In this document: positions 18,817-27,879 of the stretch, piece by piece | How positions within the stretch are numbered: position 1 is the first letter of the stretch | Layout: each line of letters begins with the position of its first letter | Origin: Chryseobacterium sp. G0186 | Lineage (GTDB): Bacteria; Bacteroidota; Bacteroidia; Flavobacteriales; Weeksellaceae | Assembly (NCBI RefSeq): GCF_003815675.1 | Contig: NZ_CP033918.1 | Coordinates: 1,612,001-1,676,000 of the forward strand | Direction of reading: 5' to 3' | DNA: 64,000 nt | Position numbers and translations under genes: made by a program | Notes under the pieces: model-generated | Told to the model about the DNA's origin: nothing | What the model saw: the letters and a program-made list of their open reading frames with translations, nothing else | The model's database searches: none

Positions 18817-21800
18817 ATGAAAAAAACGGATGTTGCTGTAATTGGCCTATCTTGTGTCTTTCCGGGGGCACAAGATGCCAATACTTTTTGGCAGAATATT
18901 GTCAATAAAGTAGACTCTACCCAATCGGCCCCCGCTGATAGGATAGATCCGGTTCACTTTAGTGATGCCACCAATCCTGTCGATCGTTTCTATTGCCAAC
19001 GAGGCGGGTTTATCCCTGACTATGAATTTAATCCCACGGCATTTGGAATCTTACCACTTGCTGTAGAAGGAATAGAACCTGATCATTTAATAACCCTTGA
19101 TTTAGTTCAAAAAGCTTTGGAAGATGCAGGAGTATTTCAAAAGAAGACTTCCCTTGAAAAAGCAGGAATTATCATCGGTAAAGGAAACTATACCGGTCCG
19201 GGAGCTACCCGTGCCATTGAAATCGTAAGAACAGGAGAACAGATCTCCTCATTACTACAAGAATTATTACCCCAAGTATCTACTGCTGATATTGAAAAGG
19301 TAAAACATGCTTTTCAGGAACGTAAAGGACGTTTCGCTGCCGATACCGCCATGGGATTAATTCCCAATCTGGTTGCATCATTGGTAGCCAACCGCTTCGA
19401 CTTGGGAGGGGTTGCTTTTACAGTAGATGCAGCTTGCGCCAGTGCCTTAATTGCTGTAGATCACGCGGTACAGGAACTTCAGCGAGGACGTTCCGACCTA
19501 ATGATCGCAGGAGGCGTACATACAGGACAAAATGCAGCTTTCTGGAGTATTTTTGCTCAATTGGGAGCCATGTCCAGACAAGAACAGATCAAGCCTTTCA
19601 GCATGGACGCAGACGGATTACTGATTGGTGAAGGCTGTGGCTTTGTTGTTTTAAAACGATTAGAAGACGCCGTTCGCGATCAGGATAAAATCTACGCAGT
19701 CATTAAAGGCGTGGGGGTAAGCAGTGACGGTAACGGAACCAGCGTGATGAGTCCATCCGTAAAAGGTCAGCTGAAAGCGTTGGAACAAGCCTGGATTAAT
19801 GCCGATTTAGATAAAAATAAAGTAGGTTACCTTGAAGCCCATGGGACAGGAACACCACTTGGAGATAAAACAGAACTTCAGACCTTAGCTCAGTTCTTTG
19901 GGAAAGAAGAAACGGCTCCGGTTGCCGGTATCGGATCTGTAAAGTCCAATATCGGGCATGCGATGCCGGCAGCAGGAATCGCAGGATTGATCAAAACATG
20001 TCTGGCGCTACACCATGATACCTTACCTCCTACATTATACTGTGAAAATCCAACTGCAGAGATGCAGAACACCCGATTTGAACCAGTACAGGACGCAAAG
20101 AACTGGTCAAAAACAGGATTACCAAAAGTAGCAGCTGTCAATGCGTTCGGATTTGGAGGAATCAATGCACACGTTGTTCTTGAAGGCTATGATATGCCGA
20201 AAAAAGACAGTGTACTGCTATTGGCAAGACCAACCCATGAAGAATTACTGACTGCACTACAAAATAATGACACTACCGTAGGTGAGGGAGATTTCAGGGT
20301 AGCCTTATTTGACCCAACGCCTGCAAGACTAGAAAAAGCAATTAAAATAGTTTCCAAGAACATCACTTGGAAAAATAAACAGGATATCTGGTACACCTCT
20401 GTCCCATTATTAAAGGATGGCGGAAAAGTAGCCTTTGTATTTCCGGGTCTTGATGGACTTGCGAAAGGTGAAGTAGATACCGTTAGCCGTTACTTTGGAT
20501 TAACAGCCCCTATCGAAACTGAAGGGGAAGGTCTTTTGACGGACGCCCTAAACATTTTCAACAACTGCAGTATCCTTGATAATTCATTGAAAAAACTGGG
20601 AATTATTCCGGATATGAATGCGGGACACAGCTTAGGAGAATGGCTGGCAGGATATTCATCAGAATTAGCAGAAGCGAATTCCGTGAAAGCCTTAATCGAT
20701 GTGCTCCATCCTGAAACCTTTGAATTAAAAGATTCAAAATTCATTGCCATCGGAGCAGGAATTGATGCAGTTTCGCCACTTATTGAGCAAATCCCGAATC
20801 TCTATGTATCCAATGACAATTGCCCTAACCAGGTGATTCTTTGTGGTAGCAATACGGCATTGGATGAATTGGTTCCATTATTAAAATCAAAACAGATCTT
20901 TCATCAGGTCCTTCCATTCCAATCCGGATTTCACTCTCCTTTTATCGCTGATAAACTGGATGTAATCCTTGCAGGAATGGAAAAAGCACAGTTCCAAAAA
21001 ACCAAGATCCCGTTATGGTCTGCCACTACTCTGGAGCCTTATCCGGCAGATCAGGCAGCCATCAGAAAACTGAGTGCAGAGCATCTTGTGCAACCCGTTC
21101 GTTTTCGTGAACTGACGGATAAACTTTATGAAGAAGGAGCAAGAGTTTTCATTCAGGTGGGTACCGGAGGACTGATCGGATTTATTGATGATACCTTAAA
21201 AGGAAAAGCATTCAGTACCATCGCATCCAGTGTTCCTACCCGATCTGCGCTTGCACAGTTGCAGCGTGTGGTAGCTTCATTATTTGTGGAGGGTAAAACC
21301 ATTGCTCTTGACTTTTTAGAGATTCAGAATCATTTAAAAAAATCAGCAGGTAAAGGCATTAAACTGGAACTAGGCTCTCCTATTATCCGTAATTTCAAAG
21401 AAGTTAGAGCATTGGCTTCATCTTTTGATGCACCAAAACAATATACTACTTCAGCCATGGCCACAAAAAGTGGTCATCCCTTGGTACAGGCATTCCAGGA
21501 CAATGTTGCAGATATGATCCGTATGCAGGAAGAGGTCTTGACTTTATTCCAAAACCGTCCGGAAATCACCATCCAGCGTCCTGCTCCTGTAGTTTCGGTG
21601 GCTCCAAAGGCACCAAGAAGCACTACTTTCTCAAAAGAGATGTATGTGACCCTGGAAAGCCACCCTTACCTTATTGATCACAGCTTATTGAGACAGCCTA
21701 AAGGATGGGCTCATGTAGCCGATATGGAACCGGTAATTCCGATGACCATGATCTTTGAGCAGTTAGCAGAAATTGCAGAAGCGGAAATTCCGGGAACACA

Positions 21801-23064
21801 GGTTCATAAAATCATGAACGTGAGTGTATTCCAATGGATGAACGTTGCCAAGCCTTTTGAAAAAACAGTAAAAGGTGAATGGCGCTCGCCTAACCATGCT
21901 TATCTGGATATCGAGAACTTTGTGAATGCAGAAGTTGTACTGAAGTCTTCTCCTGTTTCTACACCGGTATTCAATCTTTCTATTGGTGACCTTTTACCTA
22001 TTGAAAGAACCCCTGAGGAAATCTATGACGCCCACATGTTCCACGGAGATCAATATCAGGGTATTACTGAAGTTTCAGCCGTTGGAAACAAAGGAATCGT
22101 AGGAAAGATCAAAGGAAATGGAGGGAAAGGTTCTCTATTGGACAATGCAGGACAGTTATTCGGACTTTGGCTTCAGCTTACCTTGGTAAAAGACCGTATT
22201 GCATTCCCTGTAAAGATCAGAGATATTGAATTCTTCGGAGACATGCATGATCAGGAGGGTATTTTTGAATGCACCTGTATGCTGACCGAGCTTAATGATG
22301 AATTTGCCATTGCTGATATCGTTTTGAAAAGAGACGGAAAAGTTTGGTGTGCCATCACAAGCTGGCAAAACAGAAGACTGGAGATTGATGCTGCTTTATG
22401 GAATGTTTCCATGTCGCCATTGCATAACCGTCTTTCTGAAGAGATTGCTCCTGAAGTATTCTTCTTCCACCAGGCGTATACAAGAGTCGCTTCATGGGAT
22501 TTTATCCTGAAAAGATATTTCAACCAAACGGAGAAACAACATCACCAGCAGCTATTACCCAACAAGAAGAAAAACTGGATGGTAAGCCGTGTGGCGGTGA
22601 AAGATGCTGTAAGAAATCTTCTTCGTCAGGAAAAGAATCATGCCTGCTTCCCAATTACCTTTGAAATCCGTTCCGATGAAGTGGGGAAACCTTACCTCAT
22701 CAGCGATTTTACAGAAGACATTCACATTTCTTTGGCTCACAAAGGAAAAGAAGCCGTAGGTATCGCCAGATATGGTAAATCTGTAGGCATCGATATGGAA
22801 CTTATGGAGGAACGCAGCTCCGGATTCTACGATCTGGTATTTACCGACAACGAATTAACATTATTAAAAGACCGAGATCAGGCAGAATGGACCACCCGTT
22901 TCTGGGTAGCCAAGGAAGCTTACGGAAAGTTTCTGGGAACAGGACTGAAAGGAAATCCTAAAGCCTTCGAAATCGAACGTATACAAGATGATCACCTGTG
23001 GATCAACAACATTGAAATCAAAACTATTAAACATAAAAATTATATTATCGGATGGACACTGTAA
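18817..23064 (+). CDS. Second synthase subunit: KS, AT-like, dehydratase, fused phosphopantetheinyl transferase
   Basis: A 1415-residue partner starting 19 nt after the first synthase. The N-terminal ketosynthase (about 1-450) has Cys207 in DAACASA, EAHGTGT and SNIGHAMPAAG. An acyltransferase-like domain (about 535-830) has Ser605 in GHSLGE, resembling PfaB. A double-hotdog dehydratase (about 940-1200) shows HPYLIDH (His955) and a C-terminal Asp1109 in LLDNAGQLFGLW. The last 190 residues are a 4'-phosphopantetheinyl transferase with GIDMEL (Asp1326) and WVAKEAYGK (Glu1367), able to activate the carrier domains of this operon. The C-terminal PPTase resembles enediyne and PUFA synthases. The end overlaps the start of the ACP gene by 13 nt. 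Together with the first synthase it supplies every activity for iterative reduced-chain building. Confidence 0.9.
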   Translation: MKKTDVAVIGLSCVFPGAQDANTFWQNIVNKVDSTQSAPADRIDPVHFSDATNPVDRFYCQRGGFIPDYEFNPTAFGILPLAVEGIEPDHLITLDLVQKALEDAGVFQKKTSLEKAGIIIGKGNYTGPGATRAIEIVRTGEQISSLLQELLPQVSTADIEKVKHAFQERKGRFAADTAMGLIPNLVASLVANRFDLGGVAFTVDAACASALIAVDHAVQELQRGRSDLMIAGGVHTGQNAAFWSIFAQLGAMSRQEQIKPFSMDADGLLIGEGCGFVVLKRLEDAVRDQDKIYAVIKGVGVSSDGNGTSVMSPSVKGQLKALEQAWINADLDKNKVGYLEAHGTGTPLGDKTELQTLAQFFGKEETAPVAGIGSVKSNIGHAMPAAGIAGLIKTCLALHHDTLPPTLYCENPTAEMQNTRFEPVQDAKNWSKTGLPKVAAVNAFGFGGINAHVVLEGYDMPKKDSVLLLARPTHEELLTALQNNDTTVGEGDFRVALFDPTPARLEKAIKIVSKNITWKNKQDIWYTSVPLLKDGGKVAFVFPGLDGLAKGEVDTVSRYFGLTAPIETEGEGLLTDALNIFNNCSILDNSLKKLGIIPDMNAGHSLGEWLAGYSSELAEANSVKALIDVLHPETFELKDSKFIAIGAGIDAVSPLIEQIPNLYVSNDNCPNQVILCGSNTALDELVPLLKSKQIFHQVLPFQSGFHSPFIADKLDVILAGMEKAQFQKTKIPLWSATTLEPYPADQAAIRKLSAEHLVQPVRFRELTDKLYEEGARVFIQVGTGGLIGFIDDTLKGKAFSTIASSVPTRSALAQLQRVVASLFVEGKTIALDFLEIQNHLKKSAGKGIKLELGSPIIRNFKEVRALASSFDAPKQYTTSAMATKSGHPLVQAFQDNVADMIRMQEEVLTLFQNRPEITIQRPAPVVSVAPKAPRSTTFSKEMYVTLESHPYLIDHSLLRQPKGWAHVADMEPVIPMTMIFEQLAEIAEAEIPGTQVHKIMNVSVFQWMNVAKPFEKTVKGEWRSPNHAYLDIENFVNAEVVLKSSPVSTPVFNLSIGDLLPIERTPEEIYDAHMFHGDQYQGITEVSAVGNKGIVGKIKGNGGKGSLLDNAGQLFGLWLQLTLVKDRIAFPVKIRDIEFFGDMHDQEGIFECTCMLTELNDEFAIADIVLKRDGKVWCAITSWQNRRLEIDAALWNVSMSPLHNRLSEEIAPEVFFFHQAYTRVASWDFILKRYFNQTEKQHHQQLLPNKKKNWMVSRVAVKDAVRNLLRQEKNHACFPITFEIRSDEVGKPYLISDFTEDIHISLAHKGKEAVGIARYGKSVGIDMELMEERSSGFYDLVFTDNELTLLKDRDQAEWTTRFWVAKEAYGKFLGTGLKGNPKAFEIERIQDDHLWINNIEIKTIKHKNYIIGWTL

Positions 23065-23351
23065 ACGCAACATTAAAAATGAACCACGAAGAACTTTTTA
23101 CTTTATTAAAAGGTTTTATTACTGAAGTGATAGGTGCTGAATTTGTAGAAGAAATGGATATTACTCCTGAAAGTTCATTCACCAAAGATCTTGAAATGGA
23201 CAGCATTGAAATTGTCTCTTTCTCGGAAAAGATCAAGGCACATTTTGGCGATCAGATCGATTTTACAGGTTGGTTATCTTCTATGGACCTTGACCAGCTG
23301 ATTAATCTGGACCTTAGTATGATCATCAATTACATCTACGAATGCCAATAA
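23052..23351 (+). CDS. Acyl carrier protein
   Basis: A 99-residue acidic carrier protein. Ser51 in DLEMDSIEIVSF is the 4'-phosphopantetheine site, preceded by the usual ITPESSFTKDL. It starts inside the 3' end of the second synthase (13 nt overlap); ATG 23079 is an alternative start that still keeps the domain intact. The discrete ACP may carry a primer, a finished chain or an acyl group for the acyltransferases downstream. It overlaps the hydrolase gene by 10 nt. Confidence 0.88.
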   Translation: MDTVNATLKMNHEELFTLLKGFITEVIGAEFVEEMDITPESSFTKDLEMDSIEIVSFSEKIKAHFGDQIDFTGWLSSMDLDQLINLDLSMIINYIYECQ

Positions 23352-24124
23352 TCACTTTCAATAACAAACAAGTTCATATACAGGAACTCAACAAAGGTGC
23401 AGAACAAACCGTGGTACTGATCCACGGGATGTTCAGTAACCTGTCCATTTATTATTTTAATATTGCCCCTGTTTTGGCAAAACATTTCCATGTGGTGATG
23501 TACGATCTGAAAAGTCACGGGATGAGTGAACGCTTTCTGGATGGATACGACCTTGAAAACATGTCATCCGATCTGATAGGTTTAATAGATCATCTTCAAC
23601 TGGAAAAAGTACACCTGGTTGGCTATAGCTTCGGAGGCCTTATTGCATTAAAAACAGCATTAGAATATCCTGAGCGTGTCAATCAACTGGTGGTGATGGA
23701 AGCACCGGATCCTCAGGACGAAAAAGCCCGAAACATCATTGATGAATACAGTAAGGAATTCCTTGAGCATTATGTAGCCAATTTTACAGATACCACCAAA
23801 GTCCAGATGGGTAAAAGACAAATGGAAAAGAACCATCGTATGTATGAATTTCTGTTTAACCAAACCAGCATCAAAGCAGATATGATCAGGGAAAAACATT
23901 TTCTTGAAGAAGCCCGTTTCAATGAGTTGAAAGCTTCCACCTTATTGCTTTATGGTGCTGATTCCAATTGCAGACCTACAGGTGAATGGCTGCAATCTCA
24001 GATCAGTGAATCCGAACTTGAATTAATTTCCGGCGATCACAATATTCCTATTCAGGAGCCTCAGCTGATCGCAGAGACCATCGCTCATTTTTTATCTAAA
24101 ATCTTAACTAAGAACCATGGCTAA
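23342..24124 (+). CDS. Alpha/beta hydrolase, probable chain-releasing thioesterase
   Basis: A 260-residue alpha/beta-hydrolase. The oxyanion HGMFS segment is near residue 28, nucleophile Ser96 in GYSFGG, an acid in LLYGADSNC and the catalytic His in SGDHNIPIQEP. There is no signal peptide. Since neither synthase ends in a thioesterase, this protein is the best candidate for releasing the chain from the carrier domain, either by hydrolysis or by transfer to an alcohol. The gene overlaps both neighbours (10 nt with ACP, 8 nt with the glycosyltransferase), so it is certainly in the operon. Another hydrolase role cannot be excluded. Confidence 0.85.
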   Translation: MPIITFNNKQVHIQELNKGAEQTVVLIHGMFSNLSIYYFNIAPVLAKHFHVVMYDLKSHGMSERFLDGYDLENMSSDLIGLIDHLQLEKVHLVGYSFGGLIALKTALEYPERVNQLVVMEAPDPQDEKARNIIDEYSKEFLEHYVANFTDTTKVQMGKRQMEKNHRMYEFLFNQTSIKADMIREKHFLEEARFNELKASTLLLYGADSNCRPTGEWLQSQISESELELISGDHNIPIQEPQLIAETIAHFLSKILTKNHG

Positions 24125-26519
24125 ATTTGCATTTATAGTTCCACCATTGACAGGACATGTCAATCCTACCCTAAGCATCGGTGCTACTCTGTTGGAAAGA
24201 GGACATGAAGTAGCATGGATCAGCCTTGACCCAACGTTAGAGGCCAAACTTCCCGAGGGAGGAAAATTATTGCTGATCCAATATGATCAGACCGACGAAG
24301 AAAAGAAAGAAAGTGAACAATATCTTGATATTATTTCCAAAAAAGTAGTGTACGGAATCGACAGCGTTAAGTTCCTTTATGAAGAGGTACTTATCCCGTT
24401 AAACAGACATTGCTATAAAGGAATTGTTGCTTTGTTAAAGACATACCAACCTGATTTGATTATCGGTGATCATCAGTTATTTGCCGCTCCTGTTGCTGCA
24501 AAAACGTTGGGAATCCCTTATGCTACCTCCGTTACCGCTCCGGCTGCCATTAAAATCATGAATGAGCTGCCTAAAGTACACGAATGGGAAGTGAATCAAA
24601 TCATCGATTTACAGAAAGAACTTGGCGTGAATGAAGAACGCTCTCTGGCAACTTCAGACCTGTTAACCCTGGTTTTAACTTCCAACTATTTCTTTGGTGA
24701 AATGGAAGATTTACCATCCCATTATCAATTTACAGGCCCTGTTCTTACAGAGCGCCGTATCTCCTGTGAATTTGACTGGGAAAGGTTAAAAAACGCTACC
24801 AATAAAAAGATTCTCGTAAGCATCGGAACGACTTTCGATCACGATCATAAAAAAGCATTCTTCCAAAAGGTTGTTGATGCCTTTAAAGAGGAAGACCTAA
24901 CCGTTGTAGTGGTTTCAGACCCGCAACTTTTCGAGCAATGGCCGGAGAATTTCATGGTGTATCAACAGGTTCCTCAGTTGGATCTGTTACCTCATCTTGA
25001 TGGGGTGGTTTGCCACGGAGGCCACAATACCGTTTCCGAAACATTATCCCATGGTATTCCTTTGGTCGTTATTCCTATTGCGTATGACCAGTCGCACGTT
25101 GCAGGGCGTGTTGTCCGTACAGAAGCCGGTGAACGTCTGAACTTCAACCGATTTAAAGGAAATCACCTGAGAGAAGCTGTACAAAAGATTTTAAATAATC
25201 CCAGCTACCGCGAAGCTGCCCAAAAAGTGGGACAGTCTTTTGTAGAAGCAGGAGGTTCAGCTACTGCAGCCAATTTATTGGAACAGGCTATTTCAAAGGC
25301 TTCAAAACCTGAAAAACCTTCTAAGTTTTTATTTGTCGTTCCTCCATTTTTCGGACATGTAAGCCCTACATTAAGTGTTGGAGCCAGTTTAATTGCCCGT
25401 GGCCATGAAGTAAAATGGTTCGGAATTACGCCATTAGACAACAAACATATTCCGGAAGGAGGTTCTTATTTCTATCCTGAAGAAGATCTTATTCCCTATC
25501 AGGAGGAAATTGCCCGTATTCTGAAGAGACAGGATGATGGACCGGCTTGTTCCGGACCTGAAGTGATGAAACTGGCACTGGAAGAAACATATGTTCCTTT
25601 TGCTAAAATGATGATGCCGGGATTAACCAGACTGACTGAAAGCTGGATGCCCGATGTTATCGTAAACGACTGTATCACTTTTGGAGGTGCCTTATTTGCC
25701 CACAAACATCATATTCCTTGTGTAACCACTACTCCCGTTCCACCGGATGTAATGGGAGATACAGAGAAAAGTGCCCCAAAAATCTGGGAATGGCAGCAAA
25801 ATCTGATTAAAGACTTGCAGAAAGAAGTAGGCATCCATGAAGAAGGTATTTATATCCACTCTCATAAACTGAATATGGTGTTCACTTCACAGGCCTTTGC
25901 AGGCTTTGAAACCGTTCCTTCCCATATGAAATTTGTAGGTCCGGTAAAAGGACGTCCCAATGATGCCCCATTTGACTGGGATAAATTAAATGCCTCCACT
26001 ACCCCAAAGATCTTTGTATCACTAGGAACCTTATTGGTAGATATCAGAAAGGCTTTCTTTGAAAAAATCATTGCAGCATTTGCTGATCAACCAGTTACCG
26101 TTATTGCCGCTACCCCACCCGAAATTTTTGAAGAATGGCCATCCAACTTCATTGTGAGCAGTTTTGTACCACAATCTGCAGTGATGCAACAAATGGATAT
26201 GGTGATTTGCCACGGTGGTTTCAATACCGTGAATGACACGTTCCGTAATGGATTACCCATGTTGATTACGCCTATTGCCTATGATCATTTTCATATTGCA
26301 AAATTGATTGAACAGGCAGGCTGCGGAATCAGTATCCGATACAAAAGACTACGCGTAGAAACCCTTCGTGAAACCGTTTTTGAATTATTGGAAAATCCTA
26401 AATACAGAGCCGCAGCTCAGGAAGTTCAAAATACATTCACCCTTGCCGGTGGTAATGATAAAGCTGTAGAGCTTTTAGAAAACTTTGTACAGGAACATTC
26501 AACATTAGCTTCCGTATAG
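24117..26519 (+). CDS. Tandem-duplicated GT1-type glycosyltransferase (MGT family)
   Basis: An 800-residue protein made of two homologous GT-B glycosyltransferases in one chain, about 1-395 and 400-800. Each half starts with a similar nucleotide-fold segment (FIVPPLTGHVNPTLSIG and FVVPPFFGHVSPTLSVG) and each has the donor-binding signature (VCHGGHNTVSETLSHG and ICHGGFNTVNDTFRNG). The family transfers sugars from UDP- or dTDP-sugars to lipids, polyketides and antibiotics. Both halves keep the HGG core, so both may be active, which could give a disaccharide or two glycosylation steps. The acceptor is presumably the product of the upstream synthases. A fusion of two GT1 units is unusual; it may have come from an in-frame tandem duplication. 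Confidence 0.88.
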   Translation: MAKFAFIVPPLTGHVNPTLSIGATLLERGHEVAWISLDPTLEAKLPEGGKLLLIQYDQTDEEKKESEQYLDIISKKVVYGIDSVKFLYEEVLIPLNRHCYKGIVALLKTYQPDLIIGDHQLFAAPVAAKTLGIPYATSVTAPAAIKIMNELPKVHEWEVNQIIDLQKELGVNEERSLATSDLLTLVLTSNYFFGEMEDLPSHYQFTGPVLTERRISCEFDWERLKNATNKKILVSIGTTFDHDHKKAFFQKVVDAFKEEDLTVVVVSDPQLFEQWPENFMVYQQVPQLDLLPHLDGVVCHGGHNTVSETLSHGIPLVVIPIAYDQSHVAGRVVRTEAGERLNFNRFKGNHLREAVQKILNNPSYREAAQKVGQSFVEAGGSATAANLLEQAISKASKPEKPSKFLFVVPPFFGHVSPTLSVGASLIARGHEVKWFGITPLDNKHIPEGGSYFYPEEDLIPYQEEIARILKRQDDGPACSGPEVMKLALEETYVPFAKMMMPGLTRLTESWMPDVIVNDCITFGGALFAHKHHIPCVTTTPVPPDVMGDTEKSAPKIWEWQQNLIKDLQKEVGIHEEGIYIHSHKLNMVFTSQAFAGFETVPSHMKFVGPVKGRPNDAPFDWDKLNASTTPKIFVSLGTLLVDIRKAFFEKIIAAFADQPVTVIAATPPEIFEEWPSNFIVSSFVPQSAVMQQMDMVICHGGFNTVNDTFRNGLPMLITPIAYDHFHIAKLIEQAGCGISIRYKRLRVETLRETVFELLENPKYRAAAQEVQNTFTLAGGNDKAVELLENFVQEHSTLASV

Positions 26520-26607
26520 CCTATGAAATCGCCATGATTTACAGACTTAACACTGATAAAAACGACGCGATTGCATATGACCGAATAAAAAAGATAGACA
26601 TCTACAT

Positions 26608-27879
26608 ATGAAAAGAAGATTGTTATTTGGAGAAAGAATGTTATTGGGTGATGGCACAGAACCATTCAATGCTGTTATCCCATTCCGACTGAGAGGTACC
26701 TTTGCATTAAAGGATATCCAACAGGCTTTGACTCAAATTCAGAACAAGCATCCCTGGTTAAGAGCACTCATCACCCATGATGAGAAAGAGATCCCTTGGT
26801 TCGATGTTCAGGAAAAGCCTCTTTCCATCCCGATCCGCATTGTGGTTCGAAGAGGAGAGGATCAATGGCAGGAAGAATCCCGAAGAGAGTGGCATACCCT
26901 GTTTGATTACCAAAAACATCCTCTTCTCCGATTCGTCTGGATCAAAGGAGAAGAAGTTTCAGATATGCTTTTTGCATTCCACCATTGTTTATGCGATGGT
27001 GGTTCTGCAATGACTTTCCTACAGGAATTTTTAAAGGTACTGGATAATCCAGCCTCAGATATTGGTGTAGAAAAGCCTATACTGGGAATTCAGGATGTTG
27101 TGCCTCCTACTATTTTAAACAGCCGCAGACAAAAACTGAAAGCAAGGTTTATTGGCCGATTGGCGGCAACAGCCATCAAGTTTATTCCTGTGGGCAAAAA
27201 AGCAGTGGAACGGCAGGATGATTATCTGATCAGTTGGAAAATTGATGAAACGGTAAGCCAGCAGCTGATCTCTTATTGCAGGTCCAACGGAGCTACGGTA
27301 AACACTTTCCTGGGGGCAGCATTGCTTCAGGCATTCAGAAAGGTAAAAGGTACAGCAGCCTTTAATAAGATTTCCTGTCCGGTAGACATCAGACGTTTTG
27401 CTACACAGATCAAAAACGACCATATTTTTGCTTTCGGATTGATGATTGTGATTTCATCCAACGAGAAGATGAGTTTCCTGGAAAACTTACATTCTATGCA
27501 GGAATCTGTGGAACGTAAAACATCCAAACTGAATCCTTATATCACCATGATGGTCATGGAATCCGGACATGATGCCCTGACTAATTTCACAAAGCTGCTA
27601 AAGAACGGAAAATCATCCAACGACTGTATGTTTTCCAATCTGGGACGCATTCAGATTCCTCATGAGTACAAGGAATTTACGGTAGATACTATTTTCAGTC
27701 CGTCAGTTATTGGTCCATTGGGTAATACAACGACTCTGGTGGTTTCTACCTACCGTGGAAAAATGGATTTTTCCTTTGTGGGAAGTGAGGGATATTTACC
27801 CTATACTGAAGCATTGGCCATCCGTGATGAAGTGATGCAGATTATTAAATTACAACTGGAATATATAGCGGTATCATGA
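26608..27879 (+). CDS. Condensation-fold acyltransferase (PapA/WES-like), HHxxxDG intact
   Basis: A 423-residue member of the chloramphenicol-acetyltransferase/condensation superfamily. The catalytic HHCLCDG motif is at His125-Gly131. The C-terminal half contains the NTFLGAALLQAF and SPVDIR-type segments and a closing DFS region typical of PapA5-like esterifying enzymes. These join an acyl group from CoA or a carrier to a hydroxyl of a lipid or sugar. The gene follows the glycosyltransferase after 88 nt and overlaps the next homologue by 4 nt. It is the first of a pair of related acyltransferases, suggesting two acylation steps. The acyl donor is unknown. Confidence 0.8.
   Translation: MKRRLLFGERMLLGDGTEPFNAVIPFRLRGTFALKDIQQALTQIQNKHPWLRALITHDEKEIPWFDVQEKPLSIPIRIVVRRGEDQWQEESRREWHTLFDYQKHPLLRFVWIKGEEVSDMLFAFHHCLCDGGSAMTFLQEFLKVLDNPASDIGVEKPILGIQDVVPPTILNSRRQKLKARFIGRLAATAIKFIPVGKKAVERQDDYLISWKIDETVSQQLISYCRSNGATVNTFLGAALLQAFRKVKGTAAFNKISCPVDIRRFATQIKNDHIFAFGLMIVISSNEKMSFLENLHSMQESVERKTSKLNPYITMMVMESGHDALTNFTKLLKNGKSSNDCMFSNLGRIQIPHEYKEFTVDTIFSPSVIGPLGNTTTLVVSTYRGKMDFSFVGSEGYLPYTEALAIRDEVMQIIKLQLEYIAVS

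Noticed and set aside
11757..23064. Standard five-gene pfa PUFA synthase (EPA/DHA type)
   Set aside because: There is no separate PfaD or PfaE, only two ACP domains and a different domain order; glycosyl- and acyltransferases follow. A relative, not the classic system.
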